Of a stretch of 54,221 nt of DNA, positions 24,232 to 32,632 are shown piece by piece. The notes under the pieces were generated by a model. It was not told the origin of the DNA, made no database searches, and saw only the letters and a list, made by a program, of their open reading frames with translations. The stretch comes from an uncultured Prevotella sp. Its GTDB lineage: Bacteria > Bacteroidota > Bacteroidia > Bacteroidales > Bacteroidaceae. Where the stretch lies: positions 1-54,221 of the forward strand of contig CAMJWJ010000004.1 of assembly GCA_946409435.1 (NCBI GenBank), read 5' to 3'. Each line of letters starts with the position of its first letter. Within the stretch, counting starts at the first letter, position 1. The position numbers were made by a program, and so were the translations under genes.

Positions 24232-25374
24232 TTAAAAAATGATGTTGACAGACTTCTTTGTCAGCGTCGCCGTGGTGGGGGTGCCTACGATGGTCACACG
24301 GTCGGCAGGCTCATCGCTGTCGGTGCCGTTGTCGCACGCCCAGCTCTTGTCGACCTTGGCGGTAAACGAACCCCCGCTGACGGTGATGCCCATGTCGCCC
24401 TTGATGGCTTTCGGCTTACCTACGTCGTTGCCGCCGGTGGTGACGGCCTTCAGCGTACCACCGCTGAACACGACGTCAGCCTCGGTGTTGATGCACTTGC
24501 CGCCGTCGCCCGTACTGGTCATGGTCAGCGTGCCACCGGACATGGTGAAGCGATAGTCACTCTTGATGCAGGCGGCCGACGTGGTGTCACGCACGCCATC
24601 GGTTGTCTCTATCTTACAGTCGCCCTCGGTGACGATGGTGATGTCGCCGCCCTTGACGACCACCACCGAGTCGCTCTTGATGCCACGACAGCCGTCGCCG
24701 GTGACGGTGATGTCTACCGTACCGCCATTGATCCACAGGCCATCGTTCACCTTGATACCACTACCCGTCGACGACCCAGCAGTGAGCACAACCTCGTCGA
24801 CGATGATGTAGTCGTCGCAAGCGATGGCATGCTTCGTGTTACCCGTAACCGTCAGTGCACCAGTGCCACTGAAGACAACCTGACCTTCGCTGAACAGCGT
24901 GCCCTTCTGCTGGTAGCTGACGGTCTCGTCGTATGCCGTGCCGTCGCTCAGTGTGTTGGTAGTACCTTCAGCCACCTCTATGTAGAGGGCTTTACCACAC
25001 TGGTTATTGATGGCCGGTCCGTCGCTGTTGGTGATGCTGACGCCATTGAGCCGTATGCCGTATTTCCGCTCGCGGAAGACGAGCAGCGAGCCGTCAGGCG
25101 TCGTACCGCTGAGCACGAGGAGCAGCGAGTCGGTGGCATTGCCGGTATTCACGGTGACGTCAGCTCCGTTGGTGGTCACGTAGCCGTTGTCGTCGCCCGT
25201 CACGTTGACACTGCTGCCATTGTATGTGATGTAGACAGTCGTCGGACCGGCATCATCGGTCGACGTGCCGCTGCCATTGATATATTCACTGAAGTCTGTG
25301 TCGTCTTTCTGGCAGGCCGTCAGCAAGGAGGCCACGGCCAGCGTCGTCAGGAAAAGAAAAGCCTTGTTCATCAT
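24232..25374 (-). CDS. Cthe_2159-like carbohydrate-binding beta-helix lipoprotein
   Basis: A 380-residue lipoprotein (lipobox SLLTAC, Cys21). The body is a series of short beta rungs with the words INGGTVDITVTGDGCRGIKS, GGDITIVTEGD, SGGTLTMTSTGDGGKCIN and SGGTLKAVTTGG, the pattern of the carbohydrate-binding domain first seen in Clostridium thermocellum Cthe_2159 (DUF4353), a right-handed beta-helix that binds acidic and neutral polysaccharides. It is paralogous to the larger protein encoded at 27618-29516. In operon with DUF2490, DUF4956 and VTC genes. It likely sits on the outer surface or periplasmic face and binds a polymer. Binding is inferred from the family. Confidence 0.85.
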   Translation of the reverse strand: MMNKAFLFLTTLAVASLLTACQKDDTDFSEYINGSGTSTDDAGPTTVYITYNGSSVNVTGDDNGYVTTNGADVTVNTGNATDSLLLVLSGTTPDGSLLVFRERKYGIRLNGVSITNSDGPAINNQCGKALYIEVAEGTTNTLSDGTAYDETVSYQQKGTLFSEGQVVFSGTGALTVTGNTKHAIACDDYIIVDEVVLTAGSSTGSGIKVNDGLWINGGTVDITVTGDGCRGIKSDSVVVVKGGDITIVTEGDCKIETTDGVRDTTSAACIKSDYRFTMSGGTLTMTSTGDGGKCINTEADVVFSGGTLKAVTTGGNDVGKPKAIKGDMGITVSGGSFTAKVDKSWACDNGTDSDEPADRVTIVGTPTTATLTKKSVNIIF

Positions 25375-25393
25375 GATTCTCTTTAGTACTGTG

Positions 25394-26173
25394 TTAAAAC
25401 TTGAATTTATAACCTACGCCCAGATAGTGCATGTCGGGGTCGTATTCGCCGTCGTCAACCTGCCGCATATCTTGAAAGCGGTAGAAGACACTGAGTGAGT
25501 GCTGCTTGCTGAGGCGGATGTCGGTACCGATGTTGTAGCGTATCTTCTCGACAGCCCACGAGTTGTACAGTTCGATGTTAGCAAAGGGCGTGAAGAGGGC
25601 ACGCTTCTTGTCGTACTCCACCTGCAGCCGTGAGCGCAGCTGGTTCTTGCCCTTACTGCCGCGCACCTTGTCTTCCCACTGCTCGTTGTCGAAGTCCCAG
25701 CGGTCGACGGTCTTTTCCGGTCGGTAAGTGTACTGCCAGCGCTCGCGCAGCGAGACTTTCAGGTTGTTCTTGAACTTATAGCTGCCGCCCAGCGAGACGT
25801 GGAAGCGGTGGCGTATGCCCCAGTAGCTGGGGCGCCAGTTGTTATAGGCTCTGCCCACGTTGCCAGTATTGTAGGTGCCAGTGGTCTTGTAGCTGATATC
25901 CTCGCGGAAATTGTTGTTGAGCAGCGTGTAGCCGGCATCGGCCTTCAGCCACTTGTTGATCTTGTAGGAAGCATCGAGGCCCACACTCCAGCGATCCATC
26001 GTCTTGAAATTGTTACGCGTACGCATGTCAGCTTCCAACGTGACGCTGAAGTCACGTGTGACTTTCTTCTCGGCCTCGGCAGTGACTATCAGCCCGCCTT
26101 CGTTCTGTGCCACGGCGGGCATGGCTGTCAGCAGTGCCAGCGTGCCAGCCAGCAGTGTTCTATACATTCTCAT
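25394..26173 (-). CDS. DUF2490 outer-membrane beta-barrel protein
   Basis: A 259-residue protein with signal peptide (LALLTAMPAVAQ) and alternating amphipathic strands ending in an aromatic residue (YLGVGYKFKF), the hallmark of an outer-membrane barrel. The set KKVTRDFSVTLEADMRTR, KWLKADAGYTLLNNNF and RFQDMRQVDDGEYD fits DUF2490. The function of that family is unknown. Its start overlaps the end of the DUF4956 gene by 14 bp, so it is tightly coupled. In the operon it could provide the outer-membrane part of a polymer export or display system; that is inference from context. Confidence 0.82.
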   Translation of the reverse strand: MRMYRTLLAGTLALLTAMPAVAQNEGGLIVTAEAEKKVTRDFSVTLEADMRTRNNFKTMDRWSVGLDASYKINKWLKADAGYTLLNNNFREDISYKTTGTYNTGNVGRAYNNWRPSYWGIRHRFHVSLGGSYKFKNNLKVSLRERWQYTYRPEKTVDRWDFDNEQWEDKVRGSKGKNQLRSRLQVEYDKKRALFTPFANIELYNSWAVEKIRYNIGTDIRLSKQHSLSVFYRFQDMRQVDDGEYDPDMHYLGVGYKFKF

Positions 26174-26843
26174 AATCGGTTGTTTTTAGTTTCAGCATAT
26201 TGTTTGCATCCTTATCGTCCTTGCCTTCAGCCTTGTAGTGAACGCGCAGCACGGCCATGTCGCGCAGGAAGTCGACGGCACCCACTTCCACACTGATGAC
26301 CTCCAACCCTAAGCGTTGCTCAAGGTCGGCTATGAGTTCCTTGCGCTTGTCGGGCTTAATCAGTTCTATACGGTCGTACTGTACGAGTTTTGAGGAATCG
26401 GTCTTGACGGTCTTCTCGAAGGAGAAGATAGCCACTATCGTTATCAGGTCGATGACCAACAGCTCGGCCAGGGGCGTTCCGATGATTTTGCCATCAGCGT
26501 CAACACCTATCGAGTCGGCCATAGCATGTACCACCGACAGACAAACGACGACGAAGAGGTAGGTCATCTCGCGTACCGGCATGGTTTCGGTGCGGTATCG
26601 CATGATGGAGAAGATGCCGAATAGTCCCAGTCCGACACCCATGGTAGCCTTGCCACGGTCCATGCCCATCATCAGGTAGACGAGGAAGAAGATGGCTACG
26701 GAGATAATGATGAAGGTGAAGTAGAAGTCGCGGCGATGGCTCTTCTTGAAATACAGGAACTGTACGATGAACCAGTTGACGACGAGGCAGATGACAAACC
26801 TGACGAGTGTGTCGCCGAAGCTGGCGGAAAACAAGTCTTGCAT
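26160..26843 (-). CDS. DUF4956 inner-membrane protein
   Basis: A 227-residue protein with four transmembrane helices within the first 115 residues (FVICLVVNWFIVQFLYF, FYFTFIIISVAIFFLVYLMM, ATMGVGLGLFGIFSIM, MTYLFVVVCLSVVHAMA) and a cytoplasmic C-terminal domain (KRKELIADLEQRLGLEVISV). FSIMRYRTETMPVREMTYLFV is the signature stretch of DUF4956. The family is usually encoded next to VTC-domain polyphosphate polymerases and may be the membrane partner of that enzyme. Spacing to the VTC gene is 15 bp. The molecular function is not established. Confidence 0.87.
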   Translation of the reverse strand: MQDLFSASFGDTLVRFVICLVVNWFIVQFLYFKKSHRRDFYFTFIIISVAIFFLVYLMMGMDRGKATMGVGLGLFGIFSIMRYRTETMPVREMTYLFVVVCLSVVHAMADSIGVDADGKIIGTPLAELLVIDLITIVAIFSFEKTVKTDSSKLVQYDRIELIKPDKRKELIADLEQRLGLEVISVEVGAVDFLRDMAVLRVHYKAEGKDDKDANNMLKLKTTDYENV

Positions 26844-26858
26844 AATGCTTCTTTTTTA

Positions 26859-27605
26859 TTATTTCTGTAATATCTTATTAATCTCTATGAGTTTGCACTT
26901 GAAGCGGTTGACGGGCAGCTCAGCATTGGTCAGTGCCGACCCCATGCAGTATTTCGAGAAGCCGTGCGGCTGGATGCGCAGCAGCTTCAGCATGTTGAGC
27001 ACCGGTGAGTAGCAGAGTCCGTCGCGCTTCAGTTCGATGATGACCAGCGGCCCCATGTCGCGCTGTTCGCCGCTCACGAGGTTGCTGAAGTGCAACGCAG
27101 AGTCGATGGTCAGCCGTTCTGTCTTAGCTTTGTTGACCAGTGTGATGCGCTGGAAGTGGTTGTTCAGCGCTGGCTGCAGCGTGTCGACACCATAGCGCAG
27201 GTGCTTGCCGAGGAAGTCGCTCTTCAGTTGCTCGTGTATATCCATGTCGCTGACCTCTATACGTTTCTTCTTCGTACGGCCGTGGTTGTTCTTCGTCTTT
27301 ACCTCCATGAACTGCAGCCCGCTGATGCAGTAGGTGCGGAAGCGTATCTTCTGACGGTTGGTGTGTCCCCACTGGTGCTGGTTGTACATGTCGAAGGCCT
27401 TCGTGTCGAAGTACGTCGTGTCGTACGCTAAGTTGCGCGCCCCGTCAATTTCCTGGATATAGTAGTCCTGCTGGGCCAGTGAGAGCAGCTTGAGCAGACG
27501 GTCGGTTGTCGTGACGAACTTCGTGTCGGTACGGTTCATCAGTTTCACGCCCGTCATCTGCTCCAGCGTGATCGGCTCGAAGGTACTTATCAGCTCGGTT
27601 ATCAT
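26859..27605 (-). CDS. VTC-domain polyphosphate polymerase-like protein
   Basis: A 248-residue cytoplasmic protein spanning one VTC domain, the tunnel-shaped fold of the yeast Vtc4 polyphosphate polymerase, which builds polyphosphate from ATP. Basic and acidic pairs that line the tunnel are visible: NRTDTKF (24-30), QKIRFRTY (85-92), EVKTK (101-105) and GRTKKKRIEV (109-118). VIIELKRDG near the C-terminus provides the late Glu/Lys strand. There are no SPX or membrane domains, so the membrane role probably belongs to the DUF4956 neighbour. It is the third gene of the operon starting at 29893. Polyphosphate synthesis is likely but the acceptor, export and purpose are unknown. Confidence 0.87.
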   Translation of the reverse strand: MITELISTFEPITLEQMTGVKLMNRTDTKFVTTTDRLLKLLSLAQQDYYIQEIDGARNLAYDTTYFDTKAFDMYNQHQWGHTNRQKIRFRTYCISGLQFMEVKTKNNHGRTKKKRIEVSDMDIHEQLKSDFLGKHLRYGVDTLQPALNNHFQRITLVNKAKTERLTIDSALHFSNLVSGEQRDMGPLVIIELKRDGLCYSPVLNMLKLLRIQPHGFSKYCMGSALTNAELPVNRFKCKLIEINKILQK

Positions 27606-27617
27606 TGGCCTACGCTA

Positions 27618-29516
27618 TTATTCTATGCCATACCCGTTCCAGATGGTGTTACCGGTGGGTGCCGACACGGTGGTCACCGTCGGCGTGCCGGGGGCACAGA
27701 TGGTCATCGATGTTCCCATGCTGCTGTTCGATGGCACCTTGAATGTGAAGGCTGCCGTTCCGCTGCTGTTCAGTGTGTACCACTGTCCCTTACTGTACGA
27801 TACCGACTTGCTGGTCTCGCCGCTCAGACTGCTGCCGCTCTCCAGTCCACCAATGGCCGCCACGTAGCCGCCCGTGACGTAGAGCTTGTAGCCGCCCTCG
27901 GTGTTGGCGTCGATGCCCACCTCAGGCTGGCGTGAAGCAACAGCAAACACGTGGCCGCCCTTGATATAGCAGTTGCCGTTGGCATCCAGTCCGTCGTTGC
28001 CGCTACTGTTGCCCATGACGTAGCCGCCGGTGATGGTGAAGCTGCTGGCCGAGTTGATGGCGTCGTCGCTGGATTCCGCATAGACGTAGCCGCCGCTGAT
28101 GTCTATGGTAGCCTTCGACTCGATGGCCTCATGGTATGACGACTTAGCCGTGACGGTGCCACCGTTGATGACGATGCCACCCGTGTAGGTGTAGTTCTGG
28201 TTGTTGCCGCCACCGCCGCCAGGCCATCCACCGCCGCCGCCAGGTCGTGCTTCGGCAGCGTCGTCGGCTTCCAATGTCCTGCTGGTGTTGGCTGCCGTTC
28301 GGGTACCACCCTTGATGGCCTTGGGCGATGCTGTCATGCTACTGCTGTAGCGGTACTGCGAACCGGTAGTGGTAGCCGTGACGACGCCGTCGTTGATGGT
28401 CAGCAGGTTGTCGGCCTTGATGCACTTGCCGCCCGTACCCGTCGACTTCAGCGTCAGCGTGCCGCCATTGATGGTGATGTTATTGTCGGCCTTCAGCCCG
28501 GCACACCCCTTGGCATCCTGCTCGTCGCTGTCGTAGGCACCGTTGCCCGTGGTGGTCACGTTGATGGTGCCACCGCTGACGACGATGTCGCCGGCAGCCT
28601 TCACGCCCTTCGTGGCAGCCCCCGTGGCGGTGACATTCAGCGTACCGCCGGCAAGGTAGATGTTGCCGCTGTTCTCATCCTCGTGGTCGGTCGTCTCGGC
28701 AGTCTTGTCGTCGTCTTCCTCGAGGTCACACTGTATGCCGTCGTCAGCTACTCCGCTGACGGTCACGGTGCCGCTTTGCATCAGGAAGTACTTGTTGCAC
28801 GAGATGCCGTCGCCGACAGCCGACGTGACATTCAGCGTCAGGTTCTTCACCTGTATGTAGTCGCCGCTCTTGATGGCATGCTTCGTCTTGCCAACAACGG
28901 TGAGCGTACCCTTGCCCTGCAGCTGGATCTGCCCTTTCGAGTAGAGACAGCCCTTCTGCGACCCGTTGGCGCCGTCGGTCAGCGTGTTCTCCGTACCGTT
29001 CTTAACGCTGACCTGGATGCGCTTCTTGTTGTCGATGCTGATGGCCGCACCCGTGGCACACGTCAGGTCGACGCCGGCCAGCGAGACGGTGGTCTTGTAC
29101 GAGCCGGAGAGTGCAAACTGTCCGTCGCTGCTGCTACCGCTGAGCTGGTAGGTTATCTCGTCGCCGTCGACGGCATCGGTGTTGCTCTGGTCAATACTGA
29201 CGTATGCTCCGTTGACGGTCGCCGTGACATACTGTGCCACGTTGCCGGCTACGGTGACCTTGGCCGACGTGCCGCTGTAGACGATCTTGACGAGGTTGTC
29301 GGTCACTTCGCTGTCGTCGACCGACATGCCGCTGATGTCGCTCAGTGTGAAGGTCTTGCCCATGACGGTCAGCGTCGTGCCGTCGTGATACTCCATGTCG
29401 CCAGTCTGTGCGGCAGGAAACTGGTAGGTCACGCTACCCGCGGTGACGTTCAGCGTCTGTGCGCCTGCTACTGCTACTATCAGCAGGGCGGAAAATAAGG
29501 TCTGCAGCTTCTTCAT
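27618..29516 (-). CDS. Large Cthe_2159-like carbohydrate-binding beta-helix protein
   Basis: A 632-residue exported protein (signal peptide to about residue 20, VAVAGAQ). It has the same rung words as the 380-residue paralogue (GKTKHAIKSGDYIQV, SGGTINVTTTGNGAYDSD, NGGTLTLKSTGTGGKCIKAD, INDGVVTATTTG) but more of them, and a Gly/Trp-rich linker (GGGGGWPGGGGG) at about 420-435 that separates two helix blocks. The C-terminal block (INGGTVTAKSSYHEAIESKA, SGGYVYAESSDDAINS) continues to the end with no sorting tail. Probably a surface polysaccharide-binding protein. The start codon overlaps the stop of the preceding small gene by 4 bp (ATGA), so the two are coupled; VTC follows after 12 bp. Confidence 0.85.
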   Translation of the reverse strand: MKKLQTLFSALLIVAVAGAQTLNVTAGSVTYQFPAAQTGDMEYHDGTTLTVMGKTFTLSDISGMSVDDSEVTDNLVKIVYSGTSAKVTVAGNVAQYVTATVNGAYVSIDQSNTDAVDGDEITYQLSGSSSDGQFALSGSYKTTVSLAGVDLTCATGAAISIDNKKRIQVSVKNGTENTLTDGANGSQKGCLYSKGQIQLQGKGTLTVVGKTKHAIKSGDYIQVKNLTLNVTSAVGDGISCNKYFLMQSGTVTVSGVADDGIQCDLEEDDDKTAETTDHEDENSGNIYLAGGTLNVTATGAATKGVKAAGDIVVSGGTINVTTTGNGAYDSDEQDAKGCAGLKADNNITINGGTLTLKSTGTGGKCIKADNLLTINDGVVTATTTGSQYRYSSSMTASPKAIKGGTRTAANTSRTLEADDAAEARPGGGGGWPGGGGGNNQNYTYTGGIVINGGTVTAKSSYHEAIESKATIDISGGYVYAESSDDAINSASSFTITGGYVMGNSSGNDGLDANGNCYIKGGHVFAVASRQPEVGIDANTEGGYKLYVTGGYVAAIGGLESGSSLSGETSKSVSYSKGQWYTLNSSGTAAFTFKVPSNSSMGTSMTICAPGTPTVTTVSAPTGNTIWNGYGIE

Positions 29517-29893
29517 TTCACGTTCACTTTATAGGTTCCCTGCTTTGTCTTGACGATATACACGCCATGACGCATCTGACTCTTGCTGACCTGACAGCCC
29601 TTCAGGTCGTAGACGGCCGTAGCCTCGTCGAGGTCGGCAGCCATGACGGTGCTGATGCCGCTGGTCGACTGGTCGTCGGCCGTGAAATACATCTTGGTAA
29701 GGTTTGTCAACGTAAACTCCTGACTGCCGGCCGTCAGCGTGGTGCCGTTGACCTTCAGCGTCAGGTTGGTCAGCTCGACGGAGGCTTTCGTTCCGTCGGT
29801 CATCTCAAAGGTGAGATAGGTGTAGGCGGCGTTACCGGCCCGTACGGCCAGCATCGCTGTCACAGCCACGATAAACAATAGTGCTCTTTTCAT
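29513..29893 (-). CDS. Small secreted protein with sorting-type C-terminus, first gene of the VTC operon
   Basis: A 126-residue exported protein (signal peptide to about residue 20). After a beta-rich middle (YLTFEMTDGTKASVELTNLTL, SQEFTLTNLTKMYFTADDQS), it ends with AVYDLKGCQV...RHGVYIVKTKQGTYKVNVK, the short C-terminal sorting-like domain of Prevotella secreted proteins. Proteins of this kind are almost all tail, as if the tail were the functional unit. It overlaps the next gene by 4 bp and follows a TACCTTTG promoter, making it the leading gene of the operon. Its role is unknown; a secretion or attachment partner of the beta-helix proteins is possible. Confidence 0.75.
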   Translation of the reverse strand: MKRALLFIVAVTAMLAVRAGNAAYTYLTFEMTDGTKASVELTNLTLKVNGTTLTAGSQEFTLTNLTKMYFTADDQSTSGISTVMAADLDEATAVYDLKGCQVSKSQMRHGVYIVKTKQGTYKVNVK

Positions 29894-29926
29894 ATCTTTA
29901 TTCGTTTTTAATTGAAATGTTCAGTG

Positions 29927-29934
29927 CAAAGGTA
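29927..29934 (-). promoter_or_regulatory. TACCTTTG promoter box of the VTC/beta-helix operon
   Basis: CAAAGGTA on the plus strand reads TACCTTTG on the minus strand, 33 bp upstream of the first gene. No other strong -7 box was noticed between here and 23737, which supports a single transcript for seven genes. Confidence 0.7.
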
Positions 29935-30005
29935 CCGAAAAACCTGCCAACACTAAAAATCATTTCAACGAAACTTACCATTTTTTCAACTAACAGCCCC
30001 GCAAG

Positions 30006-30638
30006 CTACTCGCCGAAGTCGAGCGTCAGCTGTCCGTCGCCCAGCATATTGAAGGTCTTGCGGTGGTATGGAGTAATGCCATATTGGCGGATAGCGTCAC
30101 GGTGCTTACGGGTGGGATAGCCCTTGTTTGACAGCCAGTCGTACTGAGGGTACTCCTGTGCCAACTGGTCCATATAGTCGTCGCGGTATGTCTTGGCCAG
30201 GATGCTGGCTGCGGCTATCGACAGGTACTTGCCGTCACCCTTGACGATGGTGGTGTGGGGAGTCTGGACGGTGACGCCGTTCAGCACCTGACAGTAGGGC
30301 TTGAAGCGGTTGCCGTCGACAATGATGGCCTCGGGGCGCACCGTCAGCTGGTCCAGTGCCCGGTGCATGGCCAGGATGCTGGCGTTGAGGATGTTGATGC
30401 GGTCGATCTCCTCGGGGGTGACAACACCCACGGCCCATGCCAGGGCATCACGCTGGATGACGTCGCGCAGCAGTTTGCGCCGCCGGTCGGTGAGTTGCTT
30501 CGAGTCGTTCAGCGCGTCGTTCTGATAGTCTTCGGGAAACACAACGGCAGCAGCATACACACTACCTGCCAGACAGCCGCGGCCGGCCTCGTCGCAGCCT
30601 GCCTCTACCTTGCCCTGATAGTAATGACTTGACAACAT
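30006..30638 (-). CDS. rnhB: Ribonuclease HII
   Basis: A 210-residue cytoplasmic enzyme that cleaves RNA in RNA-DNA hybrids and removes single ribonucleotides from DNA. The catalytic set is visible: Asp16-Glu17 in AGCDEAGRG, the Asp of AIIVDGN, and KTYRDDYM, together with NDSKQLTDRRR and the conserved GYPTRKHRDAI. Length is normal. It lies 12 bp after the AGCS symporter gene in the same orientation, so the two may be co-transcribed from the promoter at 32062-32069. Confidence 0.97.
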   Translation of the reverse strand: MLSSHYYQGKVEAGCDEAGRGCLAGSVYAAAVVFPEDYQNDALNDSKQLTDRRRKLLRDVIQRDALAWAVGVVTPEEIDRINILNASILAMHRALDQLTVRPEAIIVDGNRFKPYCQVLNGVTVQTPHTTIVKGDGKYLSIAAASILAKTYRDDYMDQLAQEYPQYDWLSNKGYPTRKHRDAIRQYGITPYHRKTFNMLGDGQLTLDFGE

Positions 30639-30650
30639 ACTCCTATCCCC

Positions 30651-32003
30651 CTACTCCATATCTTCATCCAGCCGGTCGGCCCACAGGTACTTCTTGGTCT
30701 CTCTGGCCGCCACGCCGCTCAGCAGCAGCAGGGCCACAAGGTTGGGTATGGCCATCAGCGCGTTCATGCAGTCGGCTATGTTCCAGATGATGTCGAGGTT
30801 GATGATGCTGCCAAAGAACAGGGCCACGATGTATAGTATGCGATAGAAGCGGTTGATGCGGCGACCCTCGATGTAGTTAACGGCCGACTCGCCATAGTAG
30901 CTCCAGCCGAGAATGGTGCTGAAGGCAAACGTCAGGATGCCGAACGACAGCAGCGGTGCGCCGACATAGGGTATCTTCGAGAAGGCTACCTTGGTCAGTG
31001 CAGCACCGTCGGCATAGGTGATGTCGGGGTATGCCAGGATGCTGCTGACGAGCACCAGCCCCGTCATGGCACAGATGACCACCGTGTCCCAGAAGGTGCC
31101 CGTGCTGCTGACCAGTGCCTGCCGCACGGGGTTGCGCGTCTGCGCTGCCGCAGCCACGATAGGTGCCGAACCCATACCGCTCTCGTTGCTGAACAGTCCG
31201 CGGGCTATGCCGTAGCGGGCGGCCATGGTCACCGTGGCTCCCACAAAGCCGCCACCGGCCGCCGACGGGTTGAAGGCCGACTGCACGATCAGCTCGACGG
31301 CTGGCCACACGTAGCTGCCGTTCAGACAGAGGATGACCACACAGCCCAACACATAGAGCAGGGCCATGAACGGAACAAGCACCATGCACACGCGGGCAAT
31401 GGCCTTGACGCCACCGAGGATGACGCCGCCGGCCAGCAGACTGACGAAGAGGCCGACGACCCACGTGGGCACACCGAACGTCTCGCTGGCCAGCAGGGCT
31501 ATCGAGTTGGCCTGGACGGTACAGCCGATGCCGAACGACGCCAGTGCCGTGAACACGGCGAAGAGCACGGCGAGCCACTTCATGCCGAGGCCACGCTCCA
31601 AGGCGTACATCGGACCGCCATAGGTGTGACCGTCGGTGGACTTGACGCGGTACTTGACGGCCAGCAGTCCCTCGGCATATTTGGTCGACATGCCGAAGAT
31701 GCCCGTCAGCCAGCACCACAGTACGGCTCCCGGTCCACCCAGTGCAACGGCCGTGGCCACACCTACGATATTGCCCGTGCCGATGGTGGCTGCCAGCGCC
31801 GTGGCCAATGCCCCAAACTGGCTGACATCACCTTCGGCACCAGGGTCTTTCTTGACGGACAGCCGGATGCCGGTAATGAGTTTGCGCTGGGGTATGCGCA
31901 GGCGGAAGGTGAGAAACACGTGGGTACCTAACAGCAGTATGATCATCGGCCAGCCCCAAAGCAGCGAGCTGAGCAATTGGAAAAATTCATTGATTGTCTC
32001 CAT
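30651..32003 (-). CDS. AGCS-family sodium:alanine/glycine symporter
   Basis: A 450-residue inner-membrane protein with about 10-11 helices. It has the family signatures GDVSQFGALATALAATIGTGNIVGVATA (the unwound helix that binds the amino acid) and GIARGLFSNESGMGSAPIVAAAAQT. It imports alanine or glycine with sodium; which amino acid cannot be told from sequence. Length is normal. TACCTTTG lies 59 bp upstream and rnhB follows after 12 bp. Confidence 0.93.
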   Translation of the reverse strand: METINEFFQLLSSLLWGWPMIILLLGTHVFLTFRLRIPQRKLITGIRLSVKKDPGAEGDVSQFGALATALAATIGTGNIVGVATAVALGGPGAVLWCWLTGIFGMSTKYAEGLLAVKYRVKSTDGHTYGGPMYALERGLGMKWLAVLFAVFTALASFGIGCTVQANSIALLASETFGVPTWVVGLFVSLLAGGVILGGVKAIARVCMVLVPFMALLYVLGCVVILCLNGSYVWPAVELIVQSAFNPSAAGGGFVGATVTMAARYGIARGLFSNESGMGSAPIVAAAAQTRNPVRQALVSSTGTFWDTVVICAMTGLVLVSSILAYPDITYADGAALTKVAFSKIPYVGAPLLSFGILTFAFSTILGWSYYGESAVNYIEGRRINRFYRILYIVALFFGSIINLDIIWNIADCMNALMAIPNLVALLLLSGVAARETKKYLWADRLDEDME

Positions 32004-32061
32004 AAGTTATTGTTACGTTTAAGCCGTCGGCCAGTGACAGCTGGTTTTCCGTTTAACGTTG

Positions 32062-32069
32062 CAAAGGTA
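32062..32069 (-). promoter_or_regulatory. TACCTTTG promoter box for the AGCS-rnhB transcript
   Basis: The minus-strand TACCTTTG lies 58 bp upstream of the symporter start. The upstream region leads into the 430-bp element. Confidence 0.65.
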
Positions 32070-32169
32070 CACATTTTGTGTGAATTAACCACCGCTGAAA
32101 GGATAAAAAAACACAAAAGCCCCACTGCTGCAGCCGTTGTCCCCTATGTCGTGAAGGGCCTGAGTGAGT

Positions 32170-32630
32170 CTATTTTATTATATAAAAGAGAGATTGCTGT
32201 GCAACAAAACCCTTCACCAAGCGGCTAACGTACTATGATACAACAAGATATGGTGAAGGGTTAGATGTATGATGTTTGATGTATGATGTATGAAGATGTG
32301 AGAGGTGTGAGGTGAGTGTACCATCGCAGGTCTTTGCATTTACTCCATGCATTTTTGTGTTTACTCATGAGTAATTCCAATTAGTAGGCCACTCACGATC
32401 ATAACTAGGCCACTCACGGAATTGAGAAGGCCACTCACGATCGTGAGAAGGCCACTCACAGCGCCAAAATAATGATTGGAAAAATTCGTGAAGGGCGCTA
32501 TCCCGGCAACTCTTTACATTGTCTCAACGAAACCCATCACATTGCCTCAACGAAACCCTTCACTGCAAGCCATTGTCGTACAACATATTACAGCGTCGGT
32601 GAAGGGTTTTTCGTTTGATGAATCATAGCG
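32170..32630 (+). mobile_element. About 430-460-bp hairpin-bounded element, copy A
   Basis: Copy A contains, in order: a 12-bp-stem hairpin (AACCCTTCACCA at 32208-32219 with TGGTGAAGGGTT at 32251-32262), a GATGTAT microsatellite, a conserved block with the palindrome TTACTCATGAGTAA (32361-32374), four 21-bp repeats (32386-32461), an AAAATAATGATTGGAA block, and a second hairpin (AAACCCTTCAC at 32553-32563 with GTGAAGGGTTT at 32599-32609). Outer ends form terminal inverted repeats AAAACCCTTCACC. A 24-bp tandem duplication at about 32525-32550 is absent from copy B. It sits immediately after the stop of the Nudix gene. No protein is encoded beyond a dubious 36-codon frame. Boundaries are estimated from the alignment with copy B. 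Confidence 0.85.
32386..32461 (+). repeat. 21-bp tandem repeat, four units, in element A
   Basis: AGGCC occurs at 32386, 32407, 32428 and 32449, with CTCAC following each. The units resemble the vapE array, including the variable six bases (GATCGTGAG). Read in the vapE register it gives ATHGIEKATHDREKATH. Confidence 0.93.
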
Positions 32631-32632
32631 GA

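Noticed and set aside
24043..25386. 447-codon plus-strand frame across the beta-helix lipoprotein gene
   Set aside because: Shadow; the minus strand has a lipobox, domain and operon context.
32386..32461. CRISPR array
   Set aside because: The repeated part is only about 15 bp and the spacers about 6 bp; no cas genes are nearby and a unit recurs inside a gene.
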